A stretch of 64,000 bases of DNA from Methylomonas sp. UP202 (GTDB lineage Bacteria > Pseudomonadota > Gammaproteobacteria > Methylococcales > Methylomonadaceae): the NCBI RefSeq assembly GCF_029910655.1, contig NZ_CP123897.1, positions 4,639,547 through 4,703,546 on the forward strand, in the 5' to 3' direction. The first letter of the stretch is position 1. The number at the start of each line of letters is the position of its first letter. The translations under genes and the position numbers were made by a program. Below, in pieces: positions 36,196 through 44,967 of this stretch. The notes beneath the pieces were generated by a model. The model saw only the letters and a list, made by a program, of their open reading frames with translations, searched no databases and was not told the origin of the DNA.

Positions 36196-36714
36196 ATGGC
36201 CTTATCGATAGACGACATTAGCGGGATCTACTTCTGCGCGCGACCGCAACTCCAGCAATTTCTGGTTCGGCGCGTGCAGTGCCCGGATACCGCCGCCGAG
36301 CTGCTGCAAGAAGTGTATTTGCGCCTGCCGCACCTGAAACCGCCGCCGCAAACCGAAGGCGAGGTTCGTGCCTGGCTGTATCGAGTGGCCGGCAATCTGT
36401 CGATAGACCACATCCGCGCCGAAAGCCGCCACGCCGAGTTATTGGAACGGTTTTGCGGCGACGCCGGCGAAGAAGACGTGACGGCCGCGCCGGACCAGGT
36501 CGCGATGTTCTGCGAGGAAATTCAACGGGTCCAGGCGCTATTGGCGCAACTACCGCCGCGTTGCGCGCAAATCCTGCGGCTGAACCGGTTGGACGGCTTG
36601 ACCTACGGCGAAGTCGGCGCCCGCCTGGGCATTTCCCGCAGTCTGGTCGAGAAAGAAATGGTAAAAACCCTGGACCATTTGCGCACGGGGCTGGACGACG
36701 AGGGCGTGGCGTGA
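36196..36714 (+). CDS. FecI-type ECF sigma factor (cassette 1)
   Basis: 172 residues from the ATG at 36196; a TTG nine bases earlier is the alternative. Sigma region 2 is visible (QEVYLRLPHL, AWLYRVAGNLSIDHIRAESR) and region 4 contains the helix-turn-helix LTYGEVGARLGISRSLVEKEM. FecI-type factors are held by a FecR anti-sigma and direct transcription of a TonB receptor when the ligand binds. fecR follows 78 bp downstream, and the receptor is 2.1 kb away, separated by a VapBC pair on the other strand. Confidence 0.93.
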   Translation: MALSIDDISGIYFCARPQLQQFLVRRVQCPDTAAELLQEVYLRLPHLKPPPQTEGEVRAWLYRVAGNLSIDHIRAESRHAELLERFCGDAGEEDVTAAPDQVAMFCEEIQRVQALLAQLPPRCAQILRLNRLDGLTYGEVGARLGISRSLVEKEMVKTLDHLRTGLDDEGVA

Positions 36715-36792
36715 TGAACCGGCCGCCAAAATATGTGCCGCAACGTCGCTTGGTTCGTTATTGGGATATCCACTTCGCGCAAGGTAAGACCT

Positions 36793-37860
36793 ATGTCTAG
36801 CTCCGATACCCACCACCCAAGCCGCGAGACCATCGAACAAGAAGCGGTGGTTTGGCTGGCTCGGCAACTGTCCGGCGAAATGACCGACCAAGAACTGGCC
36901 GAGTATCGAATCTGGCTGGCCCGAGGCTCGCTGCACGCCGCCGCCGACCGTAAAATGCAACGCCTGGCGCGCCTGTTGCCGCAAGCCATCGCCGCCGAAG
37001 CCACCCAGTCAAGCGCCACGACCATCGCGCCGCACTCGCCCGACCCGCGCGACAAGGCGATGCCGCGCAGGCGGATGTTCCGGCGGGCGCGATCTCTCGG
37101 CGGCGGGCTGGCCGTCGCGGCCACTCTGGTTTGGGCGGTGTGCGGCGGCTATTGCGCCAATTGGCTGTTCCATCCTTGGGCCGACTATCGAACGCTGGTG
37201 GGCGAACAGCGCACCGTTCAATTGAGCGACGGCAGCACCGTCCATCTGAACACCGATACGGCGCTAGACGTCAACATGAGCGCCGGCGAGCGCCGCGTCC
37301 AGCTACTGCGAGGCGAAGCGGAATTCGAGGTCGCGCACGACAGCCAACGCCCCTTCCGGGTCACCAGCGGCCAAGCCACGACCGAAGCGCTCGGCACCCG
37401 CTTTGTGGTGCGTTACGCCAACGCGGCGGGCGATGTTACCTTGCTGGAAGGCAAGGTACGCACCACCCGAACCAATCATCAAGGCCAACTATTGGGCAAT
37501 GTCATCCTCGAGCCGGGGGAGCATATCGCGTTCAACGACGATCAACTCGGCGCGGTGCAAACCACCGACTTGTCGGTAGCAGATGCTTGGCGCAGAGGCC
37601 GGATCGTGATGAATTTTGTCGCGTTGCAGGATGTTGTCGACGAAATTAACCGCTACCGTCCCGGCCATGTGTTTTTACTGAATTCCGAACTGGCGCAACG
37701 CAAAATCCATGTCGCCATGGACATCAAACGTATCGATGATTGGCTGAATGCACTGGGTAACACGCTACCGGTTCAAGTACTGCATGCCGGGCATATTGTG
37801 GTGTTGCAAGGGCGACAGATTACAACTGAAGATCATGAAACAGCTGCATCGCCCCGGTAA
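36793..37860 (+). CDS. FecR-type anti-sigma regulator (cassette 1)
   Basis: 355 residues from the ATG at 36793 (AAGG upstream); the longer frame from 36733 is less likely. N-terminal cytoplasmic DUF4880 domain (EQEAVVWLARQLSGEM), one membrane helix (about 100-125), periplasmic FecR domain (VQLSDGSTVHLNTDTALDV, LLRGEAEFEV, EALGTRFVVRY) and a C-terminal STN-like/DUF4974 part. It should receive the signal from the receptor's STN domain and control the sigma factor encoded upstream. Confidence 0.93.
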   Translation: MSSSDTHHPSRETIEQEAVVWLARQLSGEMTDQELAEYRIWLARGSLHAAADRKMQRLARLLPQAIAAEATQSSATTIAPHSPDPRDKAMPRRRMFRRARSLGGGLAVAATLVWAVCGGYCANWLFHPWADYRTLVGEQRTVQLSDGSTVHLNTDTALDVNMSAGERRVQLLRGEAEFEVAHDSQRPFRVTSGQATTEALGTRFVVRYANAAGDVTLLEGKVRTTRTNHQGQLLGNVILEPGEHIAFNDDQLGAVQTTDLSVADAWRRGRIVMNFVALQDVVDEINRYRPGHVFLLNSELAQRKIHVAMDIKRIDDWLNALGNTLPVQVLHAGHIVVLQGRQITTEDHETAASPR

Positions 37861-38048
37861 ACGAAAGTCAGTGGCACAGGAACGGCTTTAGCCGCTATTG
37901 ACAGCGTTCCGACACCGGATTGAGGACGGCGTCCGGTGACTTTCATAGTAAGCCAATAAGACTGGCTGCAGAAATCCCGCTCATCATGCAATTTCCAGTT
38001 CATCGGCAACGTCGGCGAACGCTTGTCGTGGCCTCCTTAAACCGCATC

Positions 38049-38438
38049 TCACACCACCTGAAGACCCAAGAATTGTTGAAAAGCTTGAAAATCCTTGTCC
38101 GAATGCAACAACGGCATCTGGTTTTCTATACAGTAAGTCGCGATGATCGTGTCGATGGTTTTTCGAATGGTAATGCCTTGTTTACGCAGATGTCTGAAAT
38201 TATCGGCGGCTTTTAAACTCATTGCCGTTCCTAACAGGGCATGTACCGGCAAGGCACACAGTAATTTTTTTGCCGCTTGATAATCCTCATCTTGCCGAAA
38301 CCCTTGCCACACTTCCGCCAGAATCAAATCGCCGGTGCAGACAGGCTGCACACCCAGCAAGCCATCCAGCTTTAGGGTTGCCAGCGTTTCTGTGCCGTTG
38401 AAATAATCGATCCAGACGCTGGAATCGACCAAAATCAT
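38049..38438 (-). CDS. vapC: VapC-type PIN ribonuclease toxin
   Basis: 129 residues. Acidic active-site residues are Asp5 (LVDSSVWI), Glu42 (LAEVWQG), Asp96 (KTIDTIIA) and Asp114 (HSDKDF). The ATG overlaps the stop of the antitoxin gene (ATGA). The pair sits on the minus strand between fecR and the TonB receptor gene of cassette 1, an unusual position that looks like an insertion. The segment 37861-38048 contains no gene. Confidence 0.92.
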   Translation of the reverse strand: MILVDSSVWIDYFNGTETLATLKLDGLLGVQPVCTGDLILAEVWQGFRQDEDYQAAKKLLCALPVHALLGTAMSLKAADNFRHLRKQGITIRKTIDTIIATYCIENQMPLLHSDKDFQAFQQFLGLQVV

Positions 38439-38629
38439 CGGTCAGCGCGCATTTGTTCTAAATCGCCTTCCCATTTTAATCGGCCCTTGAAGGCTTTGAT
38501 GGCTTCTTGCTGCTTTAACATCAGCAAGGTTTTTAAACCCAGCTCAACGGCCTCGCGCTTGGTTTTTAAGCCCGTCAGGCTTAAAACATCGGCCATCAAT
38601 GTTTCATCGATCATGATATTGGTACGCAT
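38435..38629 (-). CDS. vapB: VapB-type antitoxin
   Basis: 64 residues from the ATG at 38629, with GGAG six bases upstream; a longer frame starts four codons earlier. MRTNIMIDETLMADVLSLTG followed by KTKREAVELGLKTLL is the type II VapB/DUF2191 pattern, with a ribbon-helix-helix-like N-terminus and a charged toxin-binding tail. It overlaps vapC by four bases. Confidence 0.9.
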   Translation of the reverse strand: MRTNIMIDETLMADVLSLTGLKTKREAVELGLKTLLMLKQQEAIKAFKGRLKWEGDLEQMRADR

Positions 38630-38831
38630 CGCAATCTCCATGTGTATGACTTTTGAAAAAAATACACCAAAACAAGAATATGTAGCCAGTTAAATCCAAG
38701 ACAATGGCTGTATTTTTCTCAGCCACTCTATCCGGCAGTGCCGCGACAATTTGCCGCAGCGGAATTTTTGAGTCTTTGCGTGGGCAGAGGCGTTATCTAA
38801 ACGGACATTACAAAAACAAGGAACCCCTCCG

Positions 38832-41318
38832 ATGAAAAAAACTAAAACCCTTTCCAAGCGCCCAGCGGCATTGACGCCGCAAATAGCCTTTAAATCAGGC
38901 AAAATCCCTTTGTACCTTGGCCTGGCGGCATTGATCGCACCGACGATATTGCCAGCGGCCGAGGTTGGTAACAGCGCCACCAGCAGTCGCGCAAGTACCG
39001 CCACCCACAGCTTCAATATCGCCAAACAACCGCTGTACGCCGCGCTAAATGCGTTGGCCGAACAAGGCGGTGTGCAATTTGTGTTTACCGAAGAAATGGT
39101 TAAAGGTTTGGCCTCACCGGGTGTTAGCGGGCAATTGTCTATTGACGAAGCATTGACCCAGGCGCTGAAAGGTACCGGGCTGGGTTATCGGATTGGCAAT
39201 GGCAATACCGTCACGTTGGAAGTTAAGCGGGTTGATGCGCCGAGTAGCAACGCTAATCCTGCGACTTTGCCGGCGGTGAAGGTGGTGGGTAACAATATTT
39301 ACGACTCAACCGATCCTTACAATTCCGACTATCGCTTACCGAACGCCTCTACAGCTACCAAAACCGATACGCCGATTATGGAGACGCCGTTCTCGGTGCA
39401 GGTGGTGCCGAAACAGGTACTGGAAGATCAGCAGGTAGTGCGTTTGGATCAAGCAGTACGCAACGTCGCCGGTGTTAATACCAGTTCGTTAAATCAAGGA
39501 AATACCGATGGATTCATCATTCGCGGATTCCAAAATAACATCACCTATCGAGACGGTATGTTGTTGCCGACTTTTTTGGGCGGCGGGACAACTAAGCGCG
39601 AGATGGCCAACCTTGAGCGAGTAGAGGTGTTGAAAGGTCCGGGATCGATTTTGTTCGGCCGGTCGGAACCGGGTGGGATTATTAATATGGTCACCAAGCA
39701 ACCTCTGGCTACACCTTATTATTCGCTACAGCAACAATTCGGCTCATACGATTTCTATCGAACTACGATCGATGCAACTTCACCTTTAACCAAAGACGAC
39801 ACACTACTATATCGCTTAAATATGTCTTATGAGACTGCCGGGTCATTTCGCGATTTCGTGGATAGTGAGAGAGTATTCATTGCCCCGGTTTTGAAATGGA
39901 ATATTAGTCAACGTACGCAAGCGACGTTCGAGTTGGAGTACCAGCACTTCGATGGGACCAACGATCCCGGTATTCCAAACATTGGGACTAGACCCGCTAA
40001 TGTTCCAATACATACCGTGCTACTAGAGCCTGCATTTACTAAAACTAAAGGGGATAGAGTTCTGGCAGGATTTAATTGGTCGCATGAGTTTAACGATAAT
40101 TGGAAAATAAGTCATAGATTTAACTACGAGAATTTCGACTACAGTAGTGCATCATTATTTTTTAGCGCAGCCGCTCAAAATGGTGACATTACACGGCGGT
40201 TAAATATATTTCCGGTGAATGTATCCGATCGATATTTTAATACACTCAATCTAGCTGGAAAGTTCTCCACATTTGGAGCGAACCATAAGGTGTTGTTTGG
40301 CTTAGATAGTTACGTGATTAATGAAAGAAGCCAAGGAAATTGTTGTCAAGCGGCACCAGCCTTTAATATATTTGATCCAGTCTATCTAACAGGCTTACCG
40401 GCACTTAACCCAAGTAACAACACTTCTAATAATTACACGCAAAACTGGTACGGGTTGTATATCCAAGACCAAATTGAACTTCCATATGATTTTCACATAT
40501 TGGCGGGAGTAAGGTACGATAACGCGGACAGTACCGATAATAAGATTGGGAAAGTAACATCTGACGAAGATTATTTGAGTCCAAGAGGCGGTGTGCTTTG
40601 GCGGCCAATACCTTGGCTGTCCTTCTACGGTAGTTACACTGAAAACTTTGGTCCCTCCAGCACAGTATTTAGAACCGATGGGTTAACTCTGCCGCCACAA
40701 ACCGCGCAGCAGTGGGAAGCCGGAATTAAAACCGAATTTTTCGACGGACGGTTAAGCAGTACGATTTCCTATTTTGATCTAACGAAACAAAATATCCGTG
40801 TTGCAGGTACTAAAGCGCCGTTGTTTCTTCCTCGCGCCGCCGGCGAAGCGGAAAGCCGTGGTGTCGAGTTCGAGTTATCCGGCGAATTATTGCCCGGTTG
40901 GAATATGATCGCCGCCTATGCTTACATGCCTTTCGCAAAAATCACCAAAGACAATGATAGTAAAGGCGGCCCGGCTAATACCGGAAAGCGGTTGTTTCTT
41001 GCCCCGGAACACTCCGGTAGCCTATGGAATACCTACGAGTTTCAAACAAGTTCTTTACAGGGTTTAAAGTTTGGCGCTGGGGTGTCAGGTGTGGATCAGC
41101 GCCAAGGCGATCCTTCGAATACATATCAATTACCTGGATATATTACAGTAGGTTTAATGGCAAGTTACCAAATGAAAGTCGGAAAATCAAAATTCACGAC
41201 ACAACTCAATGTGGATAACTTGTTGGACAAAGACTATTACGCCGGCACTAACAGCGGCAACTTTATCGCAATCGGTGCACCGAGAAGTTTTATGGGGTCG
41301 ATTCGTCTCGAATATTGA
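38832..41318 (+). CDS. TonB-dependent siderophore-type receptor with STN domain (cassette 1)
   Basis: 828 residues. A signal peptide ends near PAAE (residue 43), followed by an STN signalling domain (about 58-140), a TonB-box-like LPAVKVVG, a plug (KTDTPIMETPFSVQVVPKQVL to INMVTKQPL) and a 22-strand barrel ending in aromatic Tyr (GSIRLEY). It imports an iron chelate or similar ligand and signals to FecR. The signal/STN/plug part (to about 39700) is GC-rich but the middle of the barrel (about 39780-40600) is AT-rich, suggesting a mosaic gene. The ligand is not predictable. Confidence 0.93.
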   Translation: MKKTKTLSKRPAALTPQIAFKSGKIPLYLGLAALIAPTILPAAEVGNSATSSRASTATHSFNIAKQPLYAALNALAEQGGVQFVFTEEMVKGLASPGVSGQLSIDEALTQALKGTGLGYRIGNGNTVTLEVKRVDAPSSNANPATLPAVKVVGNNIYDSTDPYNSDYRLPNASTATKTDTPIMETPFSVQVVPKQVLEDQQVVRLDQAVRNVAGVNTSSLNQGNTDGFIIRGFQNNITYRDGMLLPTFLGGGTTKREMANLERVEVLKGPGSILFGRSEPGGIINMVTKQPLATPYYSLQQQFGSYDFYRTTIDATSPLTKDDTLLYRLNMSYETAGSFRDFVDSERVFIAPVLKWNISQRTQATFELEYQHFDGTNDPGIPNIGTRPANVPIHTVLLEPAFTKTKGDRVLAGFNWSHEFNDNWKISHRFNYENFDYSSASLFFSAAAQNGDITRRLNIFPVNVSDRYFNTLNLAGKFSTFGANHKVLFGLDSYVINERSQGNCCQAAPAFNIFDPVYLTGLPALNPSNNTSNNYTQNWYGLYIQDQIELPYDFHILAGVRYDNADSTDNKIGKVTSDEDYLSPRGGVLWRPIPWLSFYGSYTENFGPSSTVFRTDGLTLPPQTAQQWEAGIKTEFFDGRLSSTISYFDLTKQNIRVAGTKAPLFLPRAAGEAESRGVEFELSGELLPGWNMIAAYAYMPFAKITKDNDSKGGPANTGKRLFLAPEHSGSLWNTYEFQTSSLQGLKFGAGVSGVDQRQGDPSNTYQLPGYITVGLMASYQMKVGKSKFTTQLNVDNLLDKDYYAGTNSGNFIAIGAPRSFMGSIRLEY

Positions 41319-41336
41319 TTTCGGCATTTTATATTT

Positions 41337-42515
41337 ATGTTGATAACGGCAAGAAAACACCGCCGAAAGTTCTGGTTGTTGCTGCATCGTTACTTAGGTT
41401 TATTTGCCGGGGCCATATTCGTGATTATCGGTTTGACCGGTAGCCTTTTGGCATTCGAACATCCGCTGGACGAGTGGCTGAATACAAATATGATGACGGT
41501 AAATCGGCCTGCAACTCCCGTTCGAGCATCTTTGGATGCCATCGTCTCAGCGGGCCTTAGAGCCATGCCATTTGGCGCAAAAGCCATCAATCTGGATTAT
41601 CCGCGGCACGAAGGTTTAGCGTTTGCGCTGTGGTTTGAGCAAACTTCGCCGGGCCGGGATTATCCGGAACGCCACCAAATCTTCATCGATCCTTACCGCG
41701 CGCAAGTTACCGGCCAACGTCTGCTAATCGATTTTCACAGGATTTGGCGCGATCCGCTGCTGGATTTCGTATTGCGGCTGCATTACTCGCTGGGTTTCGG
41801 CGAAAATGGAATGACGCTGGTTGGCTGGGTCGGCATTGCGATGTTGTTGTCGGTACTGGCGGGGTTGATCGTCTGGTGGCCGCTAACCGGCAAGTTTCGC
41901 TCGGCATTGACCTTCAAACCTAAAGCCAGCCGTGAGCGCTTGGTTTACGACTTGCACAAAGTCTGCGGCATTTACGGCAGTATCGTACTCGTGGTGCTGA
42001 TTGCGACCGGTATTTATCTGGCGTTTCCAAGCTACGGTAGGGACTTGATCGGATTATTCTCGCCGGTCGCTTCACCCTGGCCGGAATATTCCAGCCAATC
42101 GCCACCGCATACTAATAGTCCGAAAACGCTTCGCCTGACGGAACTGGAGGCGATAGTCGATACGAATTTCCCGGATGGTGAGTTTCGTTACATTGTGTTT
42201 CCAAGCGACGAATCAGGCAGCTACGAAATCGGTAAACGTGCGCCAGACGAACCCAATCGCATGCAAACCCAACGGCGGATATGGATAGATCAATACAACG
42301 GCAAAGTGCTGGCAATACGTGATCGATCTTCGCGATCGAGCGGTGACGCGTTTGTTGAATGGCTTTATCCATTGCATACAGGCGAAGCGTTTGGTCTTCC
42401 AGGTTGCTTTATTGTACTGATCGCGGGTTTATTTCCAGCTTCGCTATACATCACCGGTTATATACGCTGGCGGCAAAAAAAGCGCCATAAGTTGGGCTTA
42501 CGTAGGGTGAGGTAA
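41337..42515 (+). CDS. PepSY-associated transmembrane protein (siderophore reductase type)
   Basis: 392 residues, starting 18 bp after the receptor gene. Four or so membrane helices (RYLGLFAGAIFVIIGLTGSL, VGWVGIAMLLSVLAGLIVWW, CGIYGSIVLVVLIATGIYLA and a C-terminal one) carry conserved histidines (LLHRYLG, LHYSLG, DLHKV). PepSY-TM proteins of this PiuB/FegC/FhuF-replacing type are thought to reduce ferric siderophores in the periplasm or inner membrane. The last codons and TAA stop coincide with the start of a dispersed repeat (42502-42630), so the C-terminus may have been remodelled. Confidence 0.9.
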   Translation: MLITARKHRRKFWLLLHRYLGLFAGAIFVIIGLTGSLLAFEHPLDEWLNTNMMTVNRPATPVRASLDAIVSAGLRAMPFGAKAINLDYPRHEGLAFALWFEQTSPGRDYPERHQIFIDPYRAQVTGQRLLIDFHRIWRDPLLDFVLRLHYSLGFGENGMTLVGWVGIAMLLSVLAGLIVWWPLTGKFRSALTFKPKASRERLVYDLHKVCGIYGSIVLVVLIATGIYLAFPSYGRDLIGLFSPVASPWPEYSSQSPPHTNSPKTLRLTELEAIVDTNFPDGEFRYIVFPSDESGSYEIGKRAPDEPNRMQTQRRIWIDQYNGKVLAIRDRSSRSSGDAFVEWLYPLHTGEAFGLPGCFIVLIAGLFPASLYITGYIRWRQKKRHKLGLRRVR

Positions 42516-42630
42516 CGAACCCCAACATTTTGACCGGTTTGGCCTTTTTTGGTTGCCGATGGCTTTATTGGTCGAAATGTCTCGCTTTCATGTGTGGCTG
42601 GCGGCTCAAAGGTTGTCGTGTTGGGATTCG
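42502..42630. repeat. MITE-like palindromic repeat, copy A
   Basis: About 130 bases beginning GTAGGGTGAGGTAACGAACC and ending near TTGTCGTGTTGGGATTCG; the two ends are partial inverted repeats of each other. A second copy with only about ten differences lies at 48581-48717, and the left end alone recurs at 44594-44625. It carries no ORF. It overlaps the stop of the PepSY gene. Confidence 0.82.
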
Positions 42631-42786
42631 GCTGAGCGGAATGTTTTTTGCGCGATTGAAAGGTTTTTGGTAAAAAACAAGCGCTCTTGAAGACGAAAAA
42701 TCAGCAATCTTAAGGATGAAGCGAGGCAACCGAAATTATGATCAAAAATCCGTATGCTATATTGAAATCCTATCTTTCAATCGTGG

Positions 42787-43308
42787 ATGGTGATGTCAAT
42801 GACTACTGAGCTTCTGACCAATGAGGCGCTTTCCCAGTTGTATCGCGAGCATCACTCCTGGCTGCTCGGTTGGCTGGATAAGCGCGTGCAGTGTCGCTTG
42901 CAGGCCGAGGATCATGCTCACGACACCTTCATGCGCGTAATCACCTCAAATATTGCGAAAGACATACAAGAACCCCGAGCCTATTTAATAACCATCGCCA
43001 AAGGATTGCTCATCAACCATTGGCGCAAGTCAGCCATAGAACAAGCCTATCTGCAACGGATCGCCGCCTATCCGGAATCACTGATGCCGTCGCCCGAAGA
43101 AAACGCCGTCATCCTGGCCACGCTGCAAGAAATCGATGAATTGCTCAATCAGTTACCCGGCAAAGTACGCAAGGCGTTTTTGATGTCGCAACTGGATGGT
43201 TTAACCTATGTTGAGATCGGCAAGCAGTTAGGCGTGACGGATCGCATGATTAAAAAATACATGTCCACCGCTATGCTGCATTTATTGACCATGGCAAAAG
43301 CGCTTTAA
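42787..43308 (+). CDS. FecI-type ECF sigma factor (cassette 2)
   Basis: 173 residues. Region 2 (LYREHHSWLLGWLDKRVQC, ...HDTFMRVI, PRAYLITIAKGLLINHWRK) and region 4 (LTYVEIGKQLGVTDRMIKKYM) are clear. Three in-frame ATGs (42787, 42793, 42799) make the exact start uncertain. Composition is less GC-rich than in cassettes 3 and 4. fecR follows six bases downstream. Confidence 0.92.
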   Translation: MVMSMTTELLTNEALSQLYREHHSWLLGWLDKRVQCRLQAEDHAHDTFMRVITSNIAKDIQEPRAYLITIAKGLLINHWRKSAIEQAYLQRIAAYPESLMPSPEENAVILATLQEIDELLNQLPGKVRKAFLMSQLDGLTYVEIGKQLGVTDRMIKKYMSTAMLHLLTMAKAL

Positions 43309-43314
43309 AAACCG

Positions 43315-44280
43315 GTGTTAAAGCAGAATCCCCATGATGTTCAACCCAGTACACTCGCTGAAGCCGCCGAGTGGTTTGCCATACTCGGTTCCGGCCAAGT
43401 ATCAAAATCGGAAACTGAACAATGGCAGGCTTGGCTGCACGCGCATCCGGATCATCAAGCGGCATGGACAAAAGTCGAATTTTTCACCCATAAGTTTCAA
43501 GACTTACCCTCGCACGCAGCCTCCGAAGCCCTCAATCAACCCGATTTATACCGTCGACACACGCTGAAAACCCTGGCCGTATTGGCTGCCATTGGCCTGT
43601 CCAGTTGGCAAATTTCACGCGGTCGCTACATACAGGGTTGGACTGCCGATTACCAAACCGCTTTAGGTGCAACCAAAACCATCACGCTGGCCGATGGATC
43701 AAAAGTGACGCTAGACACCGATAGCGCTTTAAATATCCAATTCACATCAGAATTGCGTCGCTTACAACTGGTTTCCGGTGAAATTTACATAGAAACAGCT
43801 CCCGACACTGCTAGACCAAGCAGACCATTTGTCGTTGACACCCAGGAAGGCCGAGTACGCGCACTAGGAACCCGCTTTAGCGTCAGACAACAAGCCGGTA
43901 ACAGCCAAGTCACGGTCTACGCGGACGCCGTTGAAATCCAGCCTGCTAAATCGGCAACCAGTAAACTAATCCTAAAGGCCGGACAAACCACGTACTTCAC
44001 GCCTGAACGGATAGACTCGGTCGCCGCTATGAATACAGACCATCCGGCCTGGACACAAGGCATCCTGTTGGCCGACAACTTGCCGCTAAGCGAATTTCTC
44101 CTGCAACTCAATCGTTATCGGCACGGCTATATCACCTGTGATCCTCGAATTGCCGATTTACGCATCGTAGGGGCTTTTCCGCTCAACAACACCGATCGCA
44201 TTCTCGCCTCTCTGACAGAAACACTGCCCGTCACCATCGACAAGCCGCTGCCTTTCTGGGTAAAAGTGCTGCCACGATAA
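43315..44280 (+). CDS. FecR-type anti-sigma regulator (cassette 2)
   Basis: 321 residues from a GTG start six bases after the sigma gene. DUF4880 domain (LAEAAEWFAILGSGQVSKSE), short membrane helix (TLKTLAVLAAIGLSSWQI), FecR domain (ITLADGSKVTLDTDSALNI, RRLQLVSGEIYIE, ALGTRFSVRQ) and a C-terminal segment with PLSEFLLQLNRYR and IVGAFPL. It controls the upstream sigma factor in response to the downstream receptor. Confidence 0.92.
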   Translation: MLKQNPHDVQPSTLAEAAEWFAILGSGQVSKSETEQWQAWLHAHPDHQAAWTKVEFFTHKFQDLPSHAASEALNQPDLYRRHTLKTLAVLAAIGLSSWQISRGRYIQGWTADYQTALGATKTITLADGSKVTLDTDSALNIQFTSELRRLQLVSGEIYIETAPDTARPSRPFVVDTQEGRVRALGTRFSVRQQAGNSQVTVYADAVEIQPAKSATSKLILKAGQTTYFTPERIDSVAAMNTDHPAWTQGILLADNLPLSEFLLQLNRYRHGYITCDPRIADLRIVGAFPLNNTDRILASLTETLPVTIDKPLPFWVKVLPR

Positions 44281-44381
44281 GCATTTGATGCTAAAAATTT
44301 GTGTAACTATTCAGCGCGAAGTAAAAACGCCCTCTCCCGACGGAGCGGGGGGTGAATACCTTGATGTCAGCTATGCCGTTC

Positions 44382-44427
44382 GCTGAGCGGAGTCGAAGCG
44401 AAATCTCTGGCTTCGGCTCCGCTCAGC
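44382..44427. repeat. Palindromic REP element (GAGCGGAGTCGAAG family)
   Basis: GCTGAGCGGAGTCGAAGC and its reverse complement GCTTCGGCTCCGCTCAGC (one mismatch) face each other across a short spacer. The core is the same as in the 5861 and 56099 arrays. It lies between fecR and the receptor gene of cassette 2. Confidence 0.82.
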
Positions 44428-44551
44428 CAGCGGCTTACATTGACTGTAACCGCTTAACTTGACGCCATTGGTAACCACCTTCCCCCCAAACGGCCTCTGA
44501 ATAGTTACAAATTTGTTCGCAAAGGCAACATCTAACTTTAGGAGATAGCCC

Positions 44552-44596
44552 ATGGCGAAAGAAATGGTATTTACAATGAAACTGGAGCGCACGTAG
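44552..44596 (+). pseudogene. Remnant of a small antitoxin gene (14 codons)
   Basis: ATG at 44552 after TTAGGAGATAGCCC encodes MAKEMVFTMKLERT and then stops. The MAKEMVFTMKLE opening matches the N-terminus of small ribbon-helix-helix antitoxins that I recall, normally about 80-90 residues. The frame breaks at the point where the dispersed GTAGGTTG...GGTAACGAACCCCAACA repeat begins, so a repeat insertion or deletion probably removed the rest. Confidence 0.5.
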
Positions 44597-44967
44597 GTTG
44601 CGGTGAGGTAACGAACCCCAACATTGATAGCCTTTAACTTATCGATGACTTCATTGTTGCGTTGCCGATGGTTTGCTGTGGTTTTATGGCTGTCATGTTT
44701 GGGTTGCTATCGTCTCGGCAATTGCTCCCGGCATTGCCCTACCTCCTGCATGACTCACAGGGATGTGAGTCATGCAGATATTGCAGGAGCAAATATCTGT
44801 CCATGCAGTCGATCCCAACCTACGCTGTAAACGAAAAAAACCAAAATATTTCTCCCACAAAAACATAGGCTTAAAAATTATTTAACATTTTTTTCAGTTT
44901 AGAGTTCCCCTTTTTCATTCTCGATTGGCACTTGGGATGAGAACAGCATTTTTAAAAGGAGAAACTC

